Below are positions 48,227 through 59,780 of a DNA stretch of 64,000 nucleotides, in pieces. A model generated the notes under the pieces. That model was not told the origin of the DNA and did not search any database. It saw only the letters and a program-made list of their open reading frames with translations. The position numbers and the translations under genes are program-made. Positions within the stretch are counted from its first letter, which is position 1. Each line of letters starts with the position of its first letter. Source of the DNA: Ptychodera flava (lineage: Eukaryota > Hemichordata > Enteropneusta > Ptychoderidae); NCBI RefSeq assembly GCF_041260155.1, contig NC_091940.1:24475870-24539869 (forward strand). The letters are read 5' to 3'.

Positions 48227-49635
48227 AATGGAACGCGTACATGCCGCGGCCATATTTTAATCGCAACTCGAAAGTTATTCTCTCGTTTAAATTTTAAGTT
48301 GTGCGTCCGTTGCCAATCTTTGGAAAACCTTCTGCGGTCACACTTCGGTGAGCTCTATTACGTAAGTTGCCTTGATTTCAAACAAAGTTACTGAAAAAAG
48401 GTACCAGTGGAACTGAATGCGCAAAGGAAACAAAAAACCTGACTTTGTTTAAGAAACTTTTTATTGCTTGCCAGGTCTATGGATTGTGGGGGCCCATTTT
48501 AAACGTTTTTACCAATTTGGGGAGCTGTCATTCATTTACGGCCGGAGGTCGGGAAGAATGGTTGGGGAGGGGTCACCAAAATGATGCACAGTGTAGTAAA
48601 GCGATACTCAATATGATAAACAAGGGGGGTTACGCAAAAATGTTCACGTGTCGACAAAATAGTTCGAATTATCACAAAATGTCATTATTTTAAAATAAAA
48701 GTTTCAAACATTTCCAACTCCCTCCAGCGTTAAATTTCCCCACCTTCTAAACCCCCTCCCCCATGCCAGTGGATTCACTGCTTTACAGCTGTCTGGTCAT
48801 CAAACACACATGCCGGTATAATGCAGTGACTGTATACAAACACCACATTTGGCTTGGATGTGCTTGCCTTTCTTGCATCTCCTGCTGGAGGATCCCAAGG
48901 CAGTTATTGTTGGACACCACACGTATCAATGTATGTTTGACGCACAGCTTGTACTTTTATACTGCCAGGGCTGTCACTTTCCCATCTGCCAATTGAAGTC
49001 AGAAAAAAGATGTATTGAAGCAAAACTGGCAGTCTTTTAACTACTCAGTATAGTATGTTATAGCAAGTTTAGTCATTAAAAACCATCTATGCTGTATCTG
49101 TTTCTGAGGGCCTTCAAATGTCTAAGTCTTTGATTAAATGCAAAATTGTCATGCTTTGCCTTGCTGGTATTAACCAACTTGACCTGAGTGATGGTGACAT
49201 GAACTTGGCAGGATATGTCAGATGTGATTAAGTGTTCTAGATATAACATAATGATACAATTTCAAAGTAACGTTTTCAAAAAGTGCAGTACATGGACGGA
49301 AACTCCCCCTATTCCCCAGAGTCGGTTGCTTAACAAACACGAGTTAGAGAGATTTTCATGCCTATAATCACTTAATATTACATCCCAAAAGCTAAATAAT
49401 TTTTTCAGCAATCACCGAATATAAGAGACAAATCTATCGGTTTTTGATACAACAGAATCTCATGTTATGGGAAAAAAAATTCGAGGGAACAAGGGAGGTT
49501 GTTGAAAATTCGCTCCCGGGGGAGGGGGCTGCTCAAGATGCCTTAATGCCCGAGACAATTCTTTCGAAAACTCCTCCCCCGACTGTAAATTATTATTTTA
49601 TATGTGAAAATCGGAAACGTAATTTTCATCGTTGA
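48227..49635. other. Noncoding, no feature found
   Basis: Two short frames at 48763-49040 contain CFDAQLVLLYCQGCHFPICQ-like cysteine-rich text, but they have no splice support. Confidence 0.45.
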
Positions 49636-49834
49636 ATTAACACAGGGATGGCGGCCATTTTAAATTTCAGATTTGTTTCCATAGTATCGAAATTTGCAAG
49701 GAGACCCTGGATTTTCATTTCTTATTTTGGAAGAGAACGTTGAATGTTTCGTCTATGAAAGCACGGTTACTCTACTAGTAGAGAAATCTTGATGAAAGTT
49801 TGAGTCTTTCATTTTCGGGGGGCGAACTTCCTTG
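49636..49834. mobile_element. Family A element, copy A5 (partial)
   Basis: The second half of the element in A1 orientation, from TTAACACAGGGATGGCGGCC to a terminus CGAACTTCCTT. The left half is missing. Confidence 0.6.
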
Positions 49835-50214
49835 ATTTAACACAAGATATTAGGCACCGGCGGAGCTTTCATCTTTTAATTTGCCTTCCATGTATTACTG
49901 GTTATAGGCAAATGTATATTCCCACATTTGAGCACTCGTGGTCGAGTTCACAGTCCCTAGAAGCGAATAGTAATACTTGGGCAATAATATGTTTGTTAGA
50001 GCGATATAAGGAGTATATAGTCACGACCGAGTGGACAGTATGAAAGTAGGCGGTGATATTTTCCAACAGCTCCATCATGAGGAACAAACTCTGATGAATA
50101 TTAATCGCCTTTATAGGTACATCTATTACTTCGTTCATGAGAGTTTTACATTTAACATCACAATAAAGCGCTATCTACCATCGTAGCATTGAAAGAAAAG
50201 GAACTGCTCTGCGT

Positions 50215-50526
50215 GTGCATGTTAACATGGTAGCAATTCGATCAGGAGAAAACGTTTACGCTGTCCAGTATTGTCCATGGCCTTTGTACATTTTGACATC
50301 GTTAGCATATGAAACAAAAGATTTGAAGTTGATGATTCGCGCCGAATATGTTCAAACACCACAGATGGTCTATCGACATAGCGTGCGTTCTCTGTTTATT
50401 TCTGATCCATCCACACAGCTAAAATTCTTCAAGTACAACTTTGGGCAATTTTTGAAGCTGCCTTTCCAACTCTACAGAAGAGGAACACCGAACGTCGCTG
50501 CCGTGCTTTCTACTCTTGTCACTTAA
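50215..50526 (+). CDS. Open frame of 103 codons, possible upstream exon of the 51-kb gene
   Basis: The frame carries QYCPWPLYILTSLAYETKDL and STQLKFFKYNFGQFLKLPF, aromatic-rich and non-repetitive. It precedes exon A by about 245 bases on the same strand. No convincing splice donor in the phase needed for exon A was seen, so the link is a guess from position. No family recognised. Confidence 0.18.
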   Translation: MHVNMVAIRSGENVYAVQYCPWPLYILTSLAYETKDLKLMIRAEYVQTPQMVYRHSVRSLFISDPSTQLKFFKYNFGQFLKLPFQLYRRGTPNVAAVLSTLVT

Positions 50527-50770
50527 CTTTGTAATCGTCATAAGTTGTGAGACGTCGTCTGTGCAAATAACGGTTTGATAGAAATACAGCCAGCGCCCCA
50601 CACCACTACATGGCAGTACGTCTCTAGGGTACCCACGCCGACACAAATGCTCCCCCTATCGCATATATACCTTTTGTTAGTGTTGGAAGCACTGAGTATA
50701 TCTCACAAAACTGCTCTCGATTTACATACCTTTGTTTCAATGGGATACAAATGAGTGAGTATTTTTTCAG

Positions 50771-50974
50771 GATTTTGTCGCGGAGAAAGATGCCAAACAA
50801 GAGCACTGTTATTTACATTCAAGAACCGTGAAGTTCAAATTGTGCACTGCGAGTCATTTTCACGTCTGTACATTAGTATGCCTGTTTTCATAAATCGTGT
50901 AAATATTAACAGAAAAGAAAGTTGTAATATTTTTATCCGTGATACCAAGCGATTAACGGAACAGCTGGCGACAG
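50771..50974 (+). CDS. Internal exon A of an unrecognised gene
   Basis: The frame is open from an acceptor (ATTTTTTCAG, ending 50770) to a donor (GCGACAG then GTAAAC). It enters in phase 1 and leaves in phase 1, and encodes about 68 residues including REVQIVHCESFSRLYISM and NIFIRDTKRLTEQLAT. Splicing over the following 83-bp GT-AG intron (50975-51057) continues the frame into exon B as LTEQLAT-EHQRQGKQ. I do not recognise the family. A preceding exon with a phase-1 donor is required and was not securely found; the open frame at 50215-50526 is the nearest candidate but has no good donor. Confidence 0.35.
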
Positions 50975-51057
50975 GTAAACAGAGTGGGCTCAGGAAAAAA
51001 CTACAAAACATAAGCAAATAATTTCCTTCAATGGTTTGTTTGACTCTACGTTTATAG

Positions 51058-51536
51058 AACATCAGCGACAAGGTAAACAATCCTACATTAGAAATGGTGC
51101 CGTGCAGTACTCAGGGACGTCTAATGCTAAGACGTGGTACTTGTCTGAGTCCAATGTAACGGTAGAAGTAGAAACCAAGTGTAATTCAGTAAATACGTTT
51201 ATATTTGAACCTTTGAATGCAGGGGATATTTCTGTGGTTGTCGAAAGACAGTCGCTAGAGGGCGTGCTTCGCTACACGTTCATGTTTGGTGCCAGTTGTG
51301 TGGTATACGTGTACACTTGCAGCGACATAGCAGTCGTCAGGGACGGGTGGATGTATGTTCTAAAAGATCCACCATCTGTAATTTTGACACATTTTCCAGT
51401 CTTTTTATTGCGACGTTTTTTCTGTAAAGACGGTGTCTCTTGTCAGACTCCCAAAATCCAGTCGAAATACTTCGGTTTCAACTCGCTAATGCAGCCTGTT
51501 TGTTTGTACCCTGTACAACTTTGTCAACAACAATAA
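51058..51536 (+). CDS. Terminal exon B of an unrecognised gene
   Basis: The exon begins after TTTATAG and runs 159 codons to a TAA that overlaps a polyadenylation hexamer AATAAA (51532-51537), as expected for a last exon. Recognisable stretches include VTVEVETKCNSVNTFIFEP, GDISVVVERQSLEGVLRYTF and a hydrophobic stretch MFGASCVVYVYTC. It is cysteine-rich towards the end. No domain I know matches. The in-frame splice to exon A and the stop plus poly(A) signal are the support; composition alone would not be convincing. It could also be an old mobile-element or gene remnant. Confidence 0.35.
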
Positions 51537-51537
51537 A

Positions 51538-52089
51538 TTGATGCATACTGTACAACCTATGTTGTGTTTCTATAGCTGGTGTATTGTATTTCGACATATC
51601 TTAGGATGGAGAGTCAAGATAATGTATTTGTTTTGATAGGATAGTTTTATACTTGCAGTTATTGAACCTCTGCTGCATCAAAGGATATATGTTACTCGCA
51701 ACTGCACGAAGATTTCTATGAGATATGCAACGGTCAGGTTTATTCCAACGGTTCTCAGCTGGTGACCAGCCCGTACATGTAGACATCCTAGGAAAACTGA
51801 TTTCCAATACCGCTCAGACCGAACACCAAGCAATGTGCTGTATACTTCAGAATGGTTAAAGAAGCATGTGGAATGTGGTGTAGATTCGGTTTTCAGAGGA
51901 CTGGGAGGCTGCCGTGAAATCACTTTGTAAGTACTGAAGTGAAAGTACTGTTCAACGTCTTTCACTCGGTTTTTTACAGAATCATTTTGTAAATTGTTTT
52001 AATAGCTTGAAGCCACAATTTGGAGTTCTTTCGCAATCGACGACTTTGCGTGCCGCAAATCTCCATAGAAAATCGGAGAGAGATATCAA
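51538..52089. other. Noncoding, no feature found
   Basis: Downstream of the 51-kb gene's poly(A) signal; nothing recognised. Confidence 0.5.
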
Positions 52090-52340
<251 letters not shown>

Positions 52341-53429
52341 GATTTTCAAAGCCGTTACGCCCATTACAGATAATTCTGCTAGCAATGTCAGATTTCACAT
52401 TTTTCTATATCGCTTTAGTTTACAACATTTCTGAGTCGTTATTGAGAGTTTCACAAAGAGCTCATTTTCATACTTGGGCCATGTTGATGACTAGTTTGGC
52501 GAGTCAGACTTTACTGCAATAATACTGTACACGAAACTCTTTCAGTGCGATAGAGCACGCCCTAGCTGCGGAAACTACCCAGAGCGCCACCACCGGTGAC
52601 GGCTATTGTTTGCTCGAATGTGGCGGATGCCAACTGCTTGTCACATACAAGATGTTGCAGATAACAGTATCCATGTCAAAGGAAAACTGACTTTATTCAG
52701 AAAATCGAGAGTCCAAGTACTGAATAAGGAAGCTCTAGTACCATTAGTACATCAGTGCTCATATCAAAGGAAGCTCGACTTCGGCAAAAAACAACAACAA
52801 CAAAACAAAACAAAAAAAAAAAAACAAAACAAACAAACAAACAAAACCCAGTCTTTCCACGATGGTGAGGGACAATGCGCCACAGTCTTGTGGAGGGTCT
52901 GTCATGAATACACAGAGAAATGTCACCAAATAGATCCACCATAATAAAAAAACGTAGACAAACACGTGATAATATACTGTATACAATTCTGAAAACAGAA
53001 CCTTCGAATTTAACAATGAGTTCAGCCTCTAAATGTAGAATTACCCCTCCCCCAACCCCCCTCAGCTGCACCGGAAGTAGCCGACATTACATTTTGCGAG
53101 GCGGAAAGGATACAAAATCAAGCCACGAAAATTTTTCACTTGTTTCTATTCAAGACGGACTTGATATAAGTGTCACTAAATTGAGAACCCCCCTCCCTTC
53201 AAAGTTTCTTTAGAAACCATATCTCATTGTAGCGTGTCATGTCAATTCATGTCAATCGATCAACAACGGAGGTAGCAGAAACACAGGTCTAAGTTTCGAC
53301 AATAATTCTTTCCATTTTCTAAAACATTCGTGCAATCCGATGTAAACAGTCAAGAGAGAACATTCAAAAACATTTGAACGCGCAACAAGGAAAGACAAAT
53401 TCGTCGTTAAAGAAGAAAACACTCGGTAT
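52341..53429. other. Noncoding, A-rich tract
   Basis: An AAC/AAAC-rich run lies at 52787-52846. No gene supported. Confidence 0.5.
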
Positions 53430-53694
53430 TAAAGGTATTCGGTCACCTGTTTTTTAATAGCAAATCAGATTTTACGCGGGTGGCCGCTTTTTAAAAAGGG
53501 CGCCTCCACACGACCAGCCACGGCATACTCAGCAGCATAGACCACTACCATGTTCTTTGACGTATCAAATATGTAGGACCGACAGCTACAGGTGTTACGG
53601 GGTAGTACGCTAAGCCCCGCCCCTTCACCATATATGGAATATGCAAATTTACGGCGACCAATCTCGGAGTCAATATACACTGATGTACACATTG
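53430..53694. mobile_element. Family B element, copy B1 (partial)
   Basis: Opens TTAAAGGTATTCGGTCACCTG and shares CGGGTGGCCGCTTTTTAAAA with B2 in inverted orientation. No closing terminus is found before family A copy A6, so its right end is lost or diverged. Confidence 0.55.
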
Positions 53695-54106
53695 AAAGTA
53701 GTATGCACCTCAAAAGTGGAAGACTTAAAGGTATACAGTCACCTGTAATCTAAATATGCCCATATATGGTCAAAGGGGCGTTCCTTGGTATTAAAATTGC
53801 TCATGTGAGGGCGCTGTTTTTAAAAAGCGGCCGCCCGCTTAAAATCTGTGATTGGTTAGATATTCTCTTTCCATGGTAACTGTAGCAAAATTGGAACAAG
53901 TGACAGTATACCTTTAAACTTTTGCCTGAACTTTCCTCAATGATTGAAACTTTCAATCATTCTCTTATCAAATCAACAACAAAAGTCATGGGTCACTATG
54001 TTAAGTTTTTGTACTAGAAAAATACATTACCTAACATATGCCGATATTTGAAATTCAAAATGACCACCACCCTTGTGTTAACTGTACGGGGAAAATTTTC
54101 GAAAAA
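53695..54106. mobile_element. Family A element, copy A6 (split by B2, right end lost to A7)
   Basis: The terminus GTATGCACCTCAAAAGTGG is interrupted after 53724 by a family B element. Family A sequence resumes at 53918 and continues to a TTAA at 54107, where copy A7 begins. Confidence 0.65.
53725..53917. mobile_element. Family B TTAA element, copy B2, nested in family A
   Basis: TTAAAGGTATACAGTCACCTG at the left pairs with CAAGTGACAGTATACCTTTAA at the right, with TTAA on both sides. It is 193 bp including the TTAAs, non-coding, with GGCCGC-rich centre. Target and TIR again suggest a piggyBac/Kolobok-type MITE. Confidence 0.78.
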
Positions 54107-54458
54107 TTAAGGTAGCATCGCCTCGAAAGTGAAAGTTGTAAACTTTTGCGCAAACTTTCTTGAAGGCATCTTTTAACTATTCTCTTTTAAAATCAAGAAT
54201 AAAATTTTGCGCAGATTTTTGTACTAGAGAAACAAATGACAAAATTTACCGATAATTGTTCAAATTGGCCGCCATCTCTATGCAGAAAAATAAAATTTTC
54301 AAATTTCGAAAAACTAAACCGGTGAAAAGTTTTCTTACACCAAGAGCTTTAAAATGAACCCCCGCTAGTGGTATACCAGAACAGAATTCTAAAAGTTTGA
54401 GAGTCCGAAAAAATATTGTGAAAAGATGAGAGTCTAAATATTTTTCCCGAGGCGTATA
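54107..54458. mobile_element. Family A element, copy A7
   Basis: Starts TTAAGGTAGCATCGCCTCG and ends TTTCCCGAGGCG near 54456. It is inserted head to tail at a TTAA within A6, in the same orientation. Confidence 0.7.
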
Positions 54459-55819
54459 GAAGTGTGCTTTGACTCCAGGACTCAATGACTCAATCGAACC
54501 CATGTTTCCGGCTGTAATAGTGGAAGCACAAAACATGTAGGCAACAGGAAATTGCTCAGATCATAGACAAAAGAACGTTCCACTGTCCACGCACAGAACA
54601 AGGGAACAACAATACGGCAATCCAACCACGGTTACCGTGATGACGCCTACAGGATAACAAACAGCGTTTCGGTAATAAGACGGTTTTGCGGTATGGCGAC
54701 AAGCAGTCCAAACGTCCAGGCAAAGTCATGTCAGAAAGCGAACGTTGTCGAAAAACAGTCTGTCCTAAAAAAACAAGGACGTTGCAAAAATCGAAACCCG
54801 ATCGAAATCATCATCCAATGCAAAATGGACAGAATGATGAGCGATGCAAACGTTTGCAAATGTGGCAATTCCACAACAGGTACTACATATGGTGAACACT
54901 TGAGGAAGACCGAAATCACACTCCCGTCACCATCCCACAATCCCTGTGTGAATGGCTGTGGTCATGAAAATGCGCATATATCCAAACGTTCTATGACTTG
55001 GAGTACAAAATCGAAACAAATGTTGGCAAAACATGAGGGAAATCCCATCTTTACTGTCTAACAGCATCCTTTTTAGCTCCGTGCTAAGACTAAGAGCGAA
55101 CGCATTCTATACAAAGCGTTTTTTTTGTGTGAGAGTTTGATTTGCCCCACGTGGCGTAGAGTAGCCGAGCCCGAAGCCATGTCCCCTACATGCAATTAAT
55201 TTCAAGTTATCATAGACTTGAAGGTGAACATGGCACAAATTTATAGAACTGACCGATTTGACCACAGTTAGGCCACACAAAAAATTTGTTCATTACCGGT
55301 ACCATAAGTTTACCTCTCAAATAAGGGTAGGTACTTGGTTGCAGGAATTTTTATTTACTTTTTTCACCCTTTACCGAGACCCATACGATATAAAATTTGG
55401 AGAATTTACTCTATTTTATTTGAAAATACCAAAAAGTGTCTTGGTTTTTCTAGATTCGATAAGTTTACCGGAAACACATATATTTATTTGGCCTTACTCT
55501 ACACGTGCTCACTGCCTCCATATCCCATGCACATGATAAGATCAGCGGTTAGATCTCGCTTCTTATGGTCTGAGGTTGCACCGAGTGTATTCTCTGACAT
55601 GATCTCCAGCCCTATGCACGGAGCACACTCGACTCCCTGTCTGTGACTCAACGAATGAAACATATAAACTGTAATGGTTGTAGAAGAGAGATTCTGAGAA
55701 AGTCACCAAAGTTGCTGACTGCTATGTCGACAACCCAGGTATGGTACAGTGCATGACCCCAACTTTCAAGACGGTGATGTTGAACGTCAAAGTCGTCACC
55801 ACAGGCTCTCCTATAGATC
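54459..55819. other. Noncoding, one cysteine-containing frame
   Basis: A 122-codon frame (54693-55061) has CKCGNSTTG and CVNGCGHENAH but no known zinc-finger spacing. The remainder shows nothing. Confidence 0.4.
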
Positions 55820-56064
55820 AGCCACAGACTAGCACTGTGTCAATCGTTTGTCCATGTTTCAATACTAGATCGGGAAGTTATAGTTGAACTTATTATAAAC
55901 GTGAAAAGTACCCTGTTGTCAGTCCGGACTAAAATTCGGAGTGCAGTCTTTACACGTACAGGTTGAAATCACACGCTAGTCAGAATACTGCTGCAGTTCC
56001 GCAACCCACAACTTTCCCGGTTTTTTTTTGGTTTCTCCACCAATCAAAATCGTCGGCGAAAGTT
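55820..56064. repeat. Direct repeat flanking the LINE, left copy (245 bp)
   Basis: Starts AGCCACAGACTAGCACTGTG and ends CGTCGGCGAAAGTT. It matches 56698-56943 throughout except for one base of length in a T run (9 T here, 10 T in the right copy). Read as a long target-site duplication. Confidence 0.88.
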
Positions 56065-56697
56065 GGTTAGCACAAGAAGTTGGAAATAAGGATTTATTTT
56101 TATATGAGTTTGAATTAAGAGTAAAAGATGTCTGTAAACAGCAATGGTGGGTTAACATAAGTGGAAAACCAAAAATGCGTAATTATGTTAATTTCAAAAG
56201 TGCACTTGAACCTGAAAAATACTTGACCCTTCAACTTAATTTTAAATTTCTTCAGTTGTTTGCTTGTTTTCGTTGTGGGTGTCTTCCACTAAATATTGAA
56301 GAAGGTAGACACACGGGCATAATATCTAGTGAAAGATTTTGTACCTTATGCAATCTTAACAAAGTCGAGGATGAATTTCACTTCTTATTAGAATGTCCTG
56401 CCTATAAAGATTTTCGTGTACTTTATATTTCAAGTGAAACTTATATCCATCCAAATTATTGTAAATTTAACCGTTTGCTACAATCATCAAATGAAGGAAC
56501 GATACGTAAGCTGTGTATATTTATTTATAAGGCATTTAATTTCCGAAAACAATGTCTTAGTAATTAATTTTCCTAACGATTGTAAATACTTTGTTTCATA
56601 CTATATTTACTTCATACCAAATTGTAACTTTTCTTGTGTAATGTAACTCTTTGCAATGGGGCCGGAGGCCTTGAAATGCAAATAAAACAAACAAACT
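56065..56697 (+). mobile_element. 5'-truncated LINE (non-LTR retrotransposon) 3' end
   Basis: A frame open through 56567 ends in the C-terminal cysteine-histidine region of LINE reverse transcriptase proteins: SERFCTLCNLNKVEDEFHF, LLECPAYKDFR. It also has the upstream YLTLQLNFKFLQLFACFR and LPLNIEEGR blocks common to that region. A 3' untranslated part follows, with a GGGGCCGGAGGCC hairpin, AATAAA and a short AAAC-type tail ending at about 56697. The reverse transcriptase core and endonuclease are missing, as in ordinary 5' truncation. The frame has no stop from the junction to its natural end, and the flanking repeats are almost identical, so the insertion looks young. Clade unassigned; a CR1/L2-like group is possible. 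Confidence 0.85.
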
Positions 56698-56943
56698 AGC
56701 CACAGACTAGCACTGTGTCAATCGTTTGTCCATGTTTCAATACTAGATCGGGAAGTTATAGTTGAACTTATTATAAACGTGAAAAGTACCCTGTTGTCAG
56801 TCCGGACTAAAATTCGGAGTGCAGTCTTTACACGTACAGGTTGAAATCACACGCTAGTCAGAATACTGCTGCAGTTCCGCAACCCACAACTTTCCCGGTT
56901 TTTTTTTTGGTTTCTCCACCAATCAAAATCGTCGGCGAAAGTT
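56698..56943. repeat. Direct repeat flanking the LINE, right copy (246 bp)
   Basis: Begins immediately after the LINE tail (AAACAAACAAACT). It duplicates the 245 bases that precede the LINE, with one extra T in a homopolymer. Confidence 0.88.
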
Positions 56944-57751
56944 CTGGGCTGCGCAGCTCACGGACGTCCTGTTTTAGCTCCATGCGCTACTGCAGTAAAT
57001 ATAGATACTGCGTATTCCAACCAGCTTTTGGGATTAGAACTTTGGTTGATATTAAAATCAGAAATATTTCAATAATCACCCAAAGTTACAGTAGGGTTAC
57101 TACAACGTCACTGTCAAATATATCTTTTGTATGAAGTACTAGTATTTCATTTCATCTATGAAAGTTTTCATTCTGTATCATGGTTGGCTGTCGGCAGAAA
57201 GATTTCGCCGTCCCTCATTTGCCTTTCACCGCATAACTGGCGACGCAACAAAGCATTTGGTGAAGTTTTACTCCTTAATATATCTCAGACAACTACCACA
57301 AGCGTCGAGGTTTTTAGATTTCAGGTGTGTTCATGTTCGTAGTGATGAAGGCGATACTGTGTAGTTTCGATGACGCCGACTCCTCTGACTGAATCGAGAT
57401 GTGTTGTTTATTGCGCAAGACACTTGATTAGCATAATGCACAGGACAAGCATCGTAATTTTCAATCCCAGTTTCGTTCCCTCTTATGACTGAGGACAGAA
57501 AGACTGCCTTTGTCCATAGATAGTCCCCCTCTACTGTCTATACTTTGTCTTATCATAGATGTAATAATGGCATTTTTTCTAAATTTCGACGTTTGAAGTT
57601 TTTTTAGAATGAGTATAGAATGAAAAGTCTGTTCACTGAACCGATAACATTCGTTCCGTATTCGCCCTTGAATTTCTATGTCCAATGCTTTGCTTCGCAG
57701 AGCAAATGGATTTCCAGGATATCATCGGTACAGGATAAAACCTAACAGTCC
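56944..57751. other. Noncoding, no feature found
   Basis: Short frames only; no repeat copy identified. Confidence 0.5.
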
Positions 57752-57760
57752 AGTCAGTCA

Positions 57761-57856
57761 TAGCTCTGCATGGCAGGGCTGTGTGTTACCGGCATTATAC
57801 GGTCTCCCACCGGGCCGTATAACGCCGGTAGCACACAGCTCTGCCATGCAGAGCTA
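57761..57856. mobile_element. 96-bp palindromic element with 9-bp target duplication
   Basis: Arms of 42 bases start TAGCTCTGCATGGCAG and pair with three mismatches around a 12-base loop. AGTCAGTCA flanks both ends exactly (57752-57760, 57857-57865). A 9-bp duplication is typical of Mutator-like elements, but there is too little sequence to assign a superfamily. Confidence 0.75.
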
Positions 57857-57865
57857 AGTCAGTCA

Positions 57866-58465
<600 letters not shown>

Positions 58466-59012
58466 TGACAAGCAAAAATTAGTACTTTTTGCATCTAGGC
58501 TTGGCCTAGACTTGCTCCAAGTCTGTGGGCATATAAGATCAAAACATTTTATAAATTGAAGGACTAAACATCAGCAGACCGGTCTCGCTATAAGTGATTG
58601 ATCGCTGGGTAAACGCCTTGGCCAACAGGCGCTTTGCCAGCCAGTAACTCAGCTGCCGAGGAAAGCCGGGCGACTCGGGCCAGTTAACACTTGGTCCAAA
58701 ACAGCATGACATGGCCCAAAGCCTGTGGTCTTCGTTAGGGGTGAACCATTTGATTTCCGGGGGGGAATGGAGGAAATGGGTGGGGCAACAAATTTTTTTT
58801 CCCATGACTGTGACAGCAAATTTTTTTCTATTGTCAGTCCTGCATCAAATTATTTTTTCTGTATGCAGTGGCAAAGCAAATTTTTTTTCTCGCTTGCCAA
58901 TTTTTAATACAATATGCTATACATACACGTTATTGGTTCACAACCGGATGTTTTAATAACTTGTTGTGTTCATGGTTCTGCTATTAAAATTTTATGTACA
59001 ACAAATAACTAG

Positions 59013-59411
59013 TAAAAAACCAGACTGACAAACTTGACCAGCTGTACTTAAGCTGTGTAGCAGACGTGGAAAAACTCAACAAGAAATCTGCGTCATACCA
59101 AGAAAGTATGGTTTTCTACCACTCTCTACAAGCCAAGGTCAAGGCAGTTGTGCAAATGGTAAATGAGAAAATGGCCACCATATCAGCTGTGCATGAGAAA
59201 TACAAAGAACTGTACGGAGCTAGCCAGCAGGCAGCAGCCAATAAAAGGAGAGCTGCTAACGAAAACAGAAAGAAGAAGAAAAGAGCTGCGATATCAGCAT
59301 CACTCAATACCAATCCACATGTCAAGGCAAAGTGCCGAAGAGAGATGGCAAAGGACATCCACTCAACTGACATTGCCACTTTATTCAACAGACAAGAAAG
59401 GGGAGACAAAG
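59013..59411 (+). CDS. Exon of a coiled-coil, basic protein inside transposon D
   Basis: The frame is open from about 59009 and encodes KLDQLYLSCVADVEKLNKK, SLQAKVKAVVQMVNEKM and HEKYKELYGASQQAAANKRR, a helical probable coiled coil. A basic, nuclear-localisation-like NKRRAANENRKKKKR follows. It ends at a donor (GGAGACAAAG then GTAGTC). The 5' boundary is uncertain: an AG at 59011-59012 lacks a pyrimidine tract, and an in-frame ATG lies at 59108. The family is not recognised. It is probably a transposon-encoded accessory protein or a captured host exon. Confidence 0.5.
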
Positions 59412-59609
59412 GTAGTCATATAAGCAGATTATTTTGAGTGATGACTTTGTTTATGTTGGAGTAATATAAAAATGCATATAAAAATCACCAATATTAACGC
59501 TTTTGTCCCTTTCCAAAGTGAGAAACCTTTTAATCAAACACAAAACTACTGCAGACAATTTTTAATAAAAATAACAATTTTCCTTTCTTTCAATTTTCCT
59601 TTCTTACAG

Positions 59610-59689
59610 GTGCTCAGCAGGTACCTGCATGTACCGAACCAAAAAGATATGGGATCTGCCTACTGTCATCCATGAAGCCACTGCCATAG
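59610..59689 (+). CDS. Last exon of the transposon D gene
   Basis: A textbook acceptor (TTTTCCTTTCTTACAG, ending 59609) joins in phase to the preceding exon, completing a Gly codon. It adds AQQVPACTEPKRYGICLLSS and MKPLP before TAG. The 198-bp intron has GT-AG ends. The clean splice and open reading suggest the gene end has not decayed much. Confidence 0.45.
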
Positions 59690-59710
59690 TCTCCTGAGTA
59701 GAGTAATAGT

Positions 59711-59780
59711 AGCCTGGTTAAACCAGACCGCTGATCTGTTCAATCCACTGAACAGATCAGCCGTCTGGTTAAACCAGGCT
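59711..59780. mobile_element. Hairpin element nested in transposon D
   Basis: Arms of 32 bases (AGCCTGGTTAAACCAGAC..) pair with one mismatch around the 6-base loop ATCCAC. ATAGT lies beside both ends (59706-59710; 59782-59786), a possible 5-base target duplication with one spacer base. It inserted after the host transposon. Confidence 0.65.

Noticed and set aside
54693-55061. Cysteine-bearing 122-codon frame as a zinc-finger gene
   Set aside because: CKCG and CVNGCGHENAH do not fit a known finger spacing and there is no splice or poly(A) support; left as noncoding.
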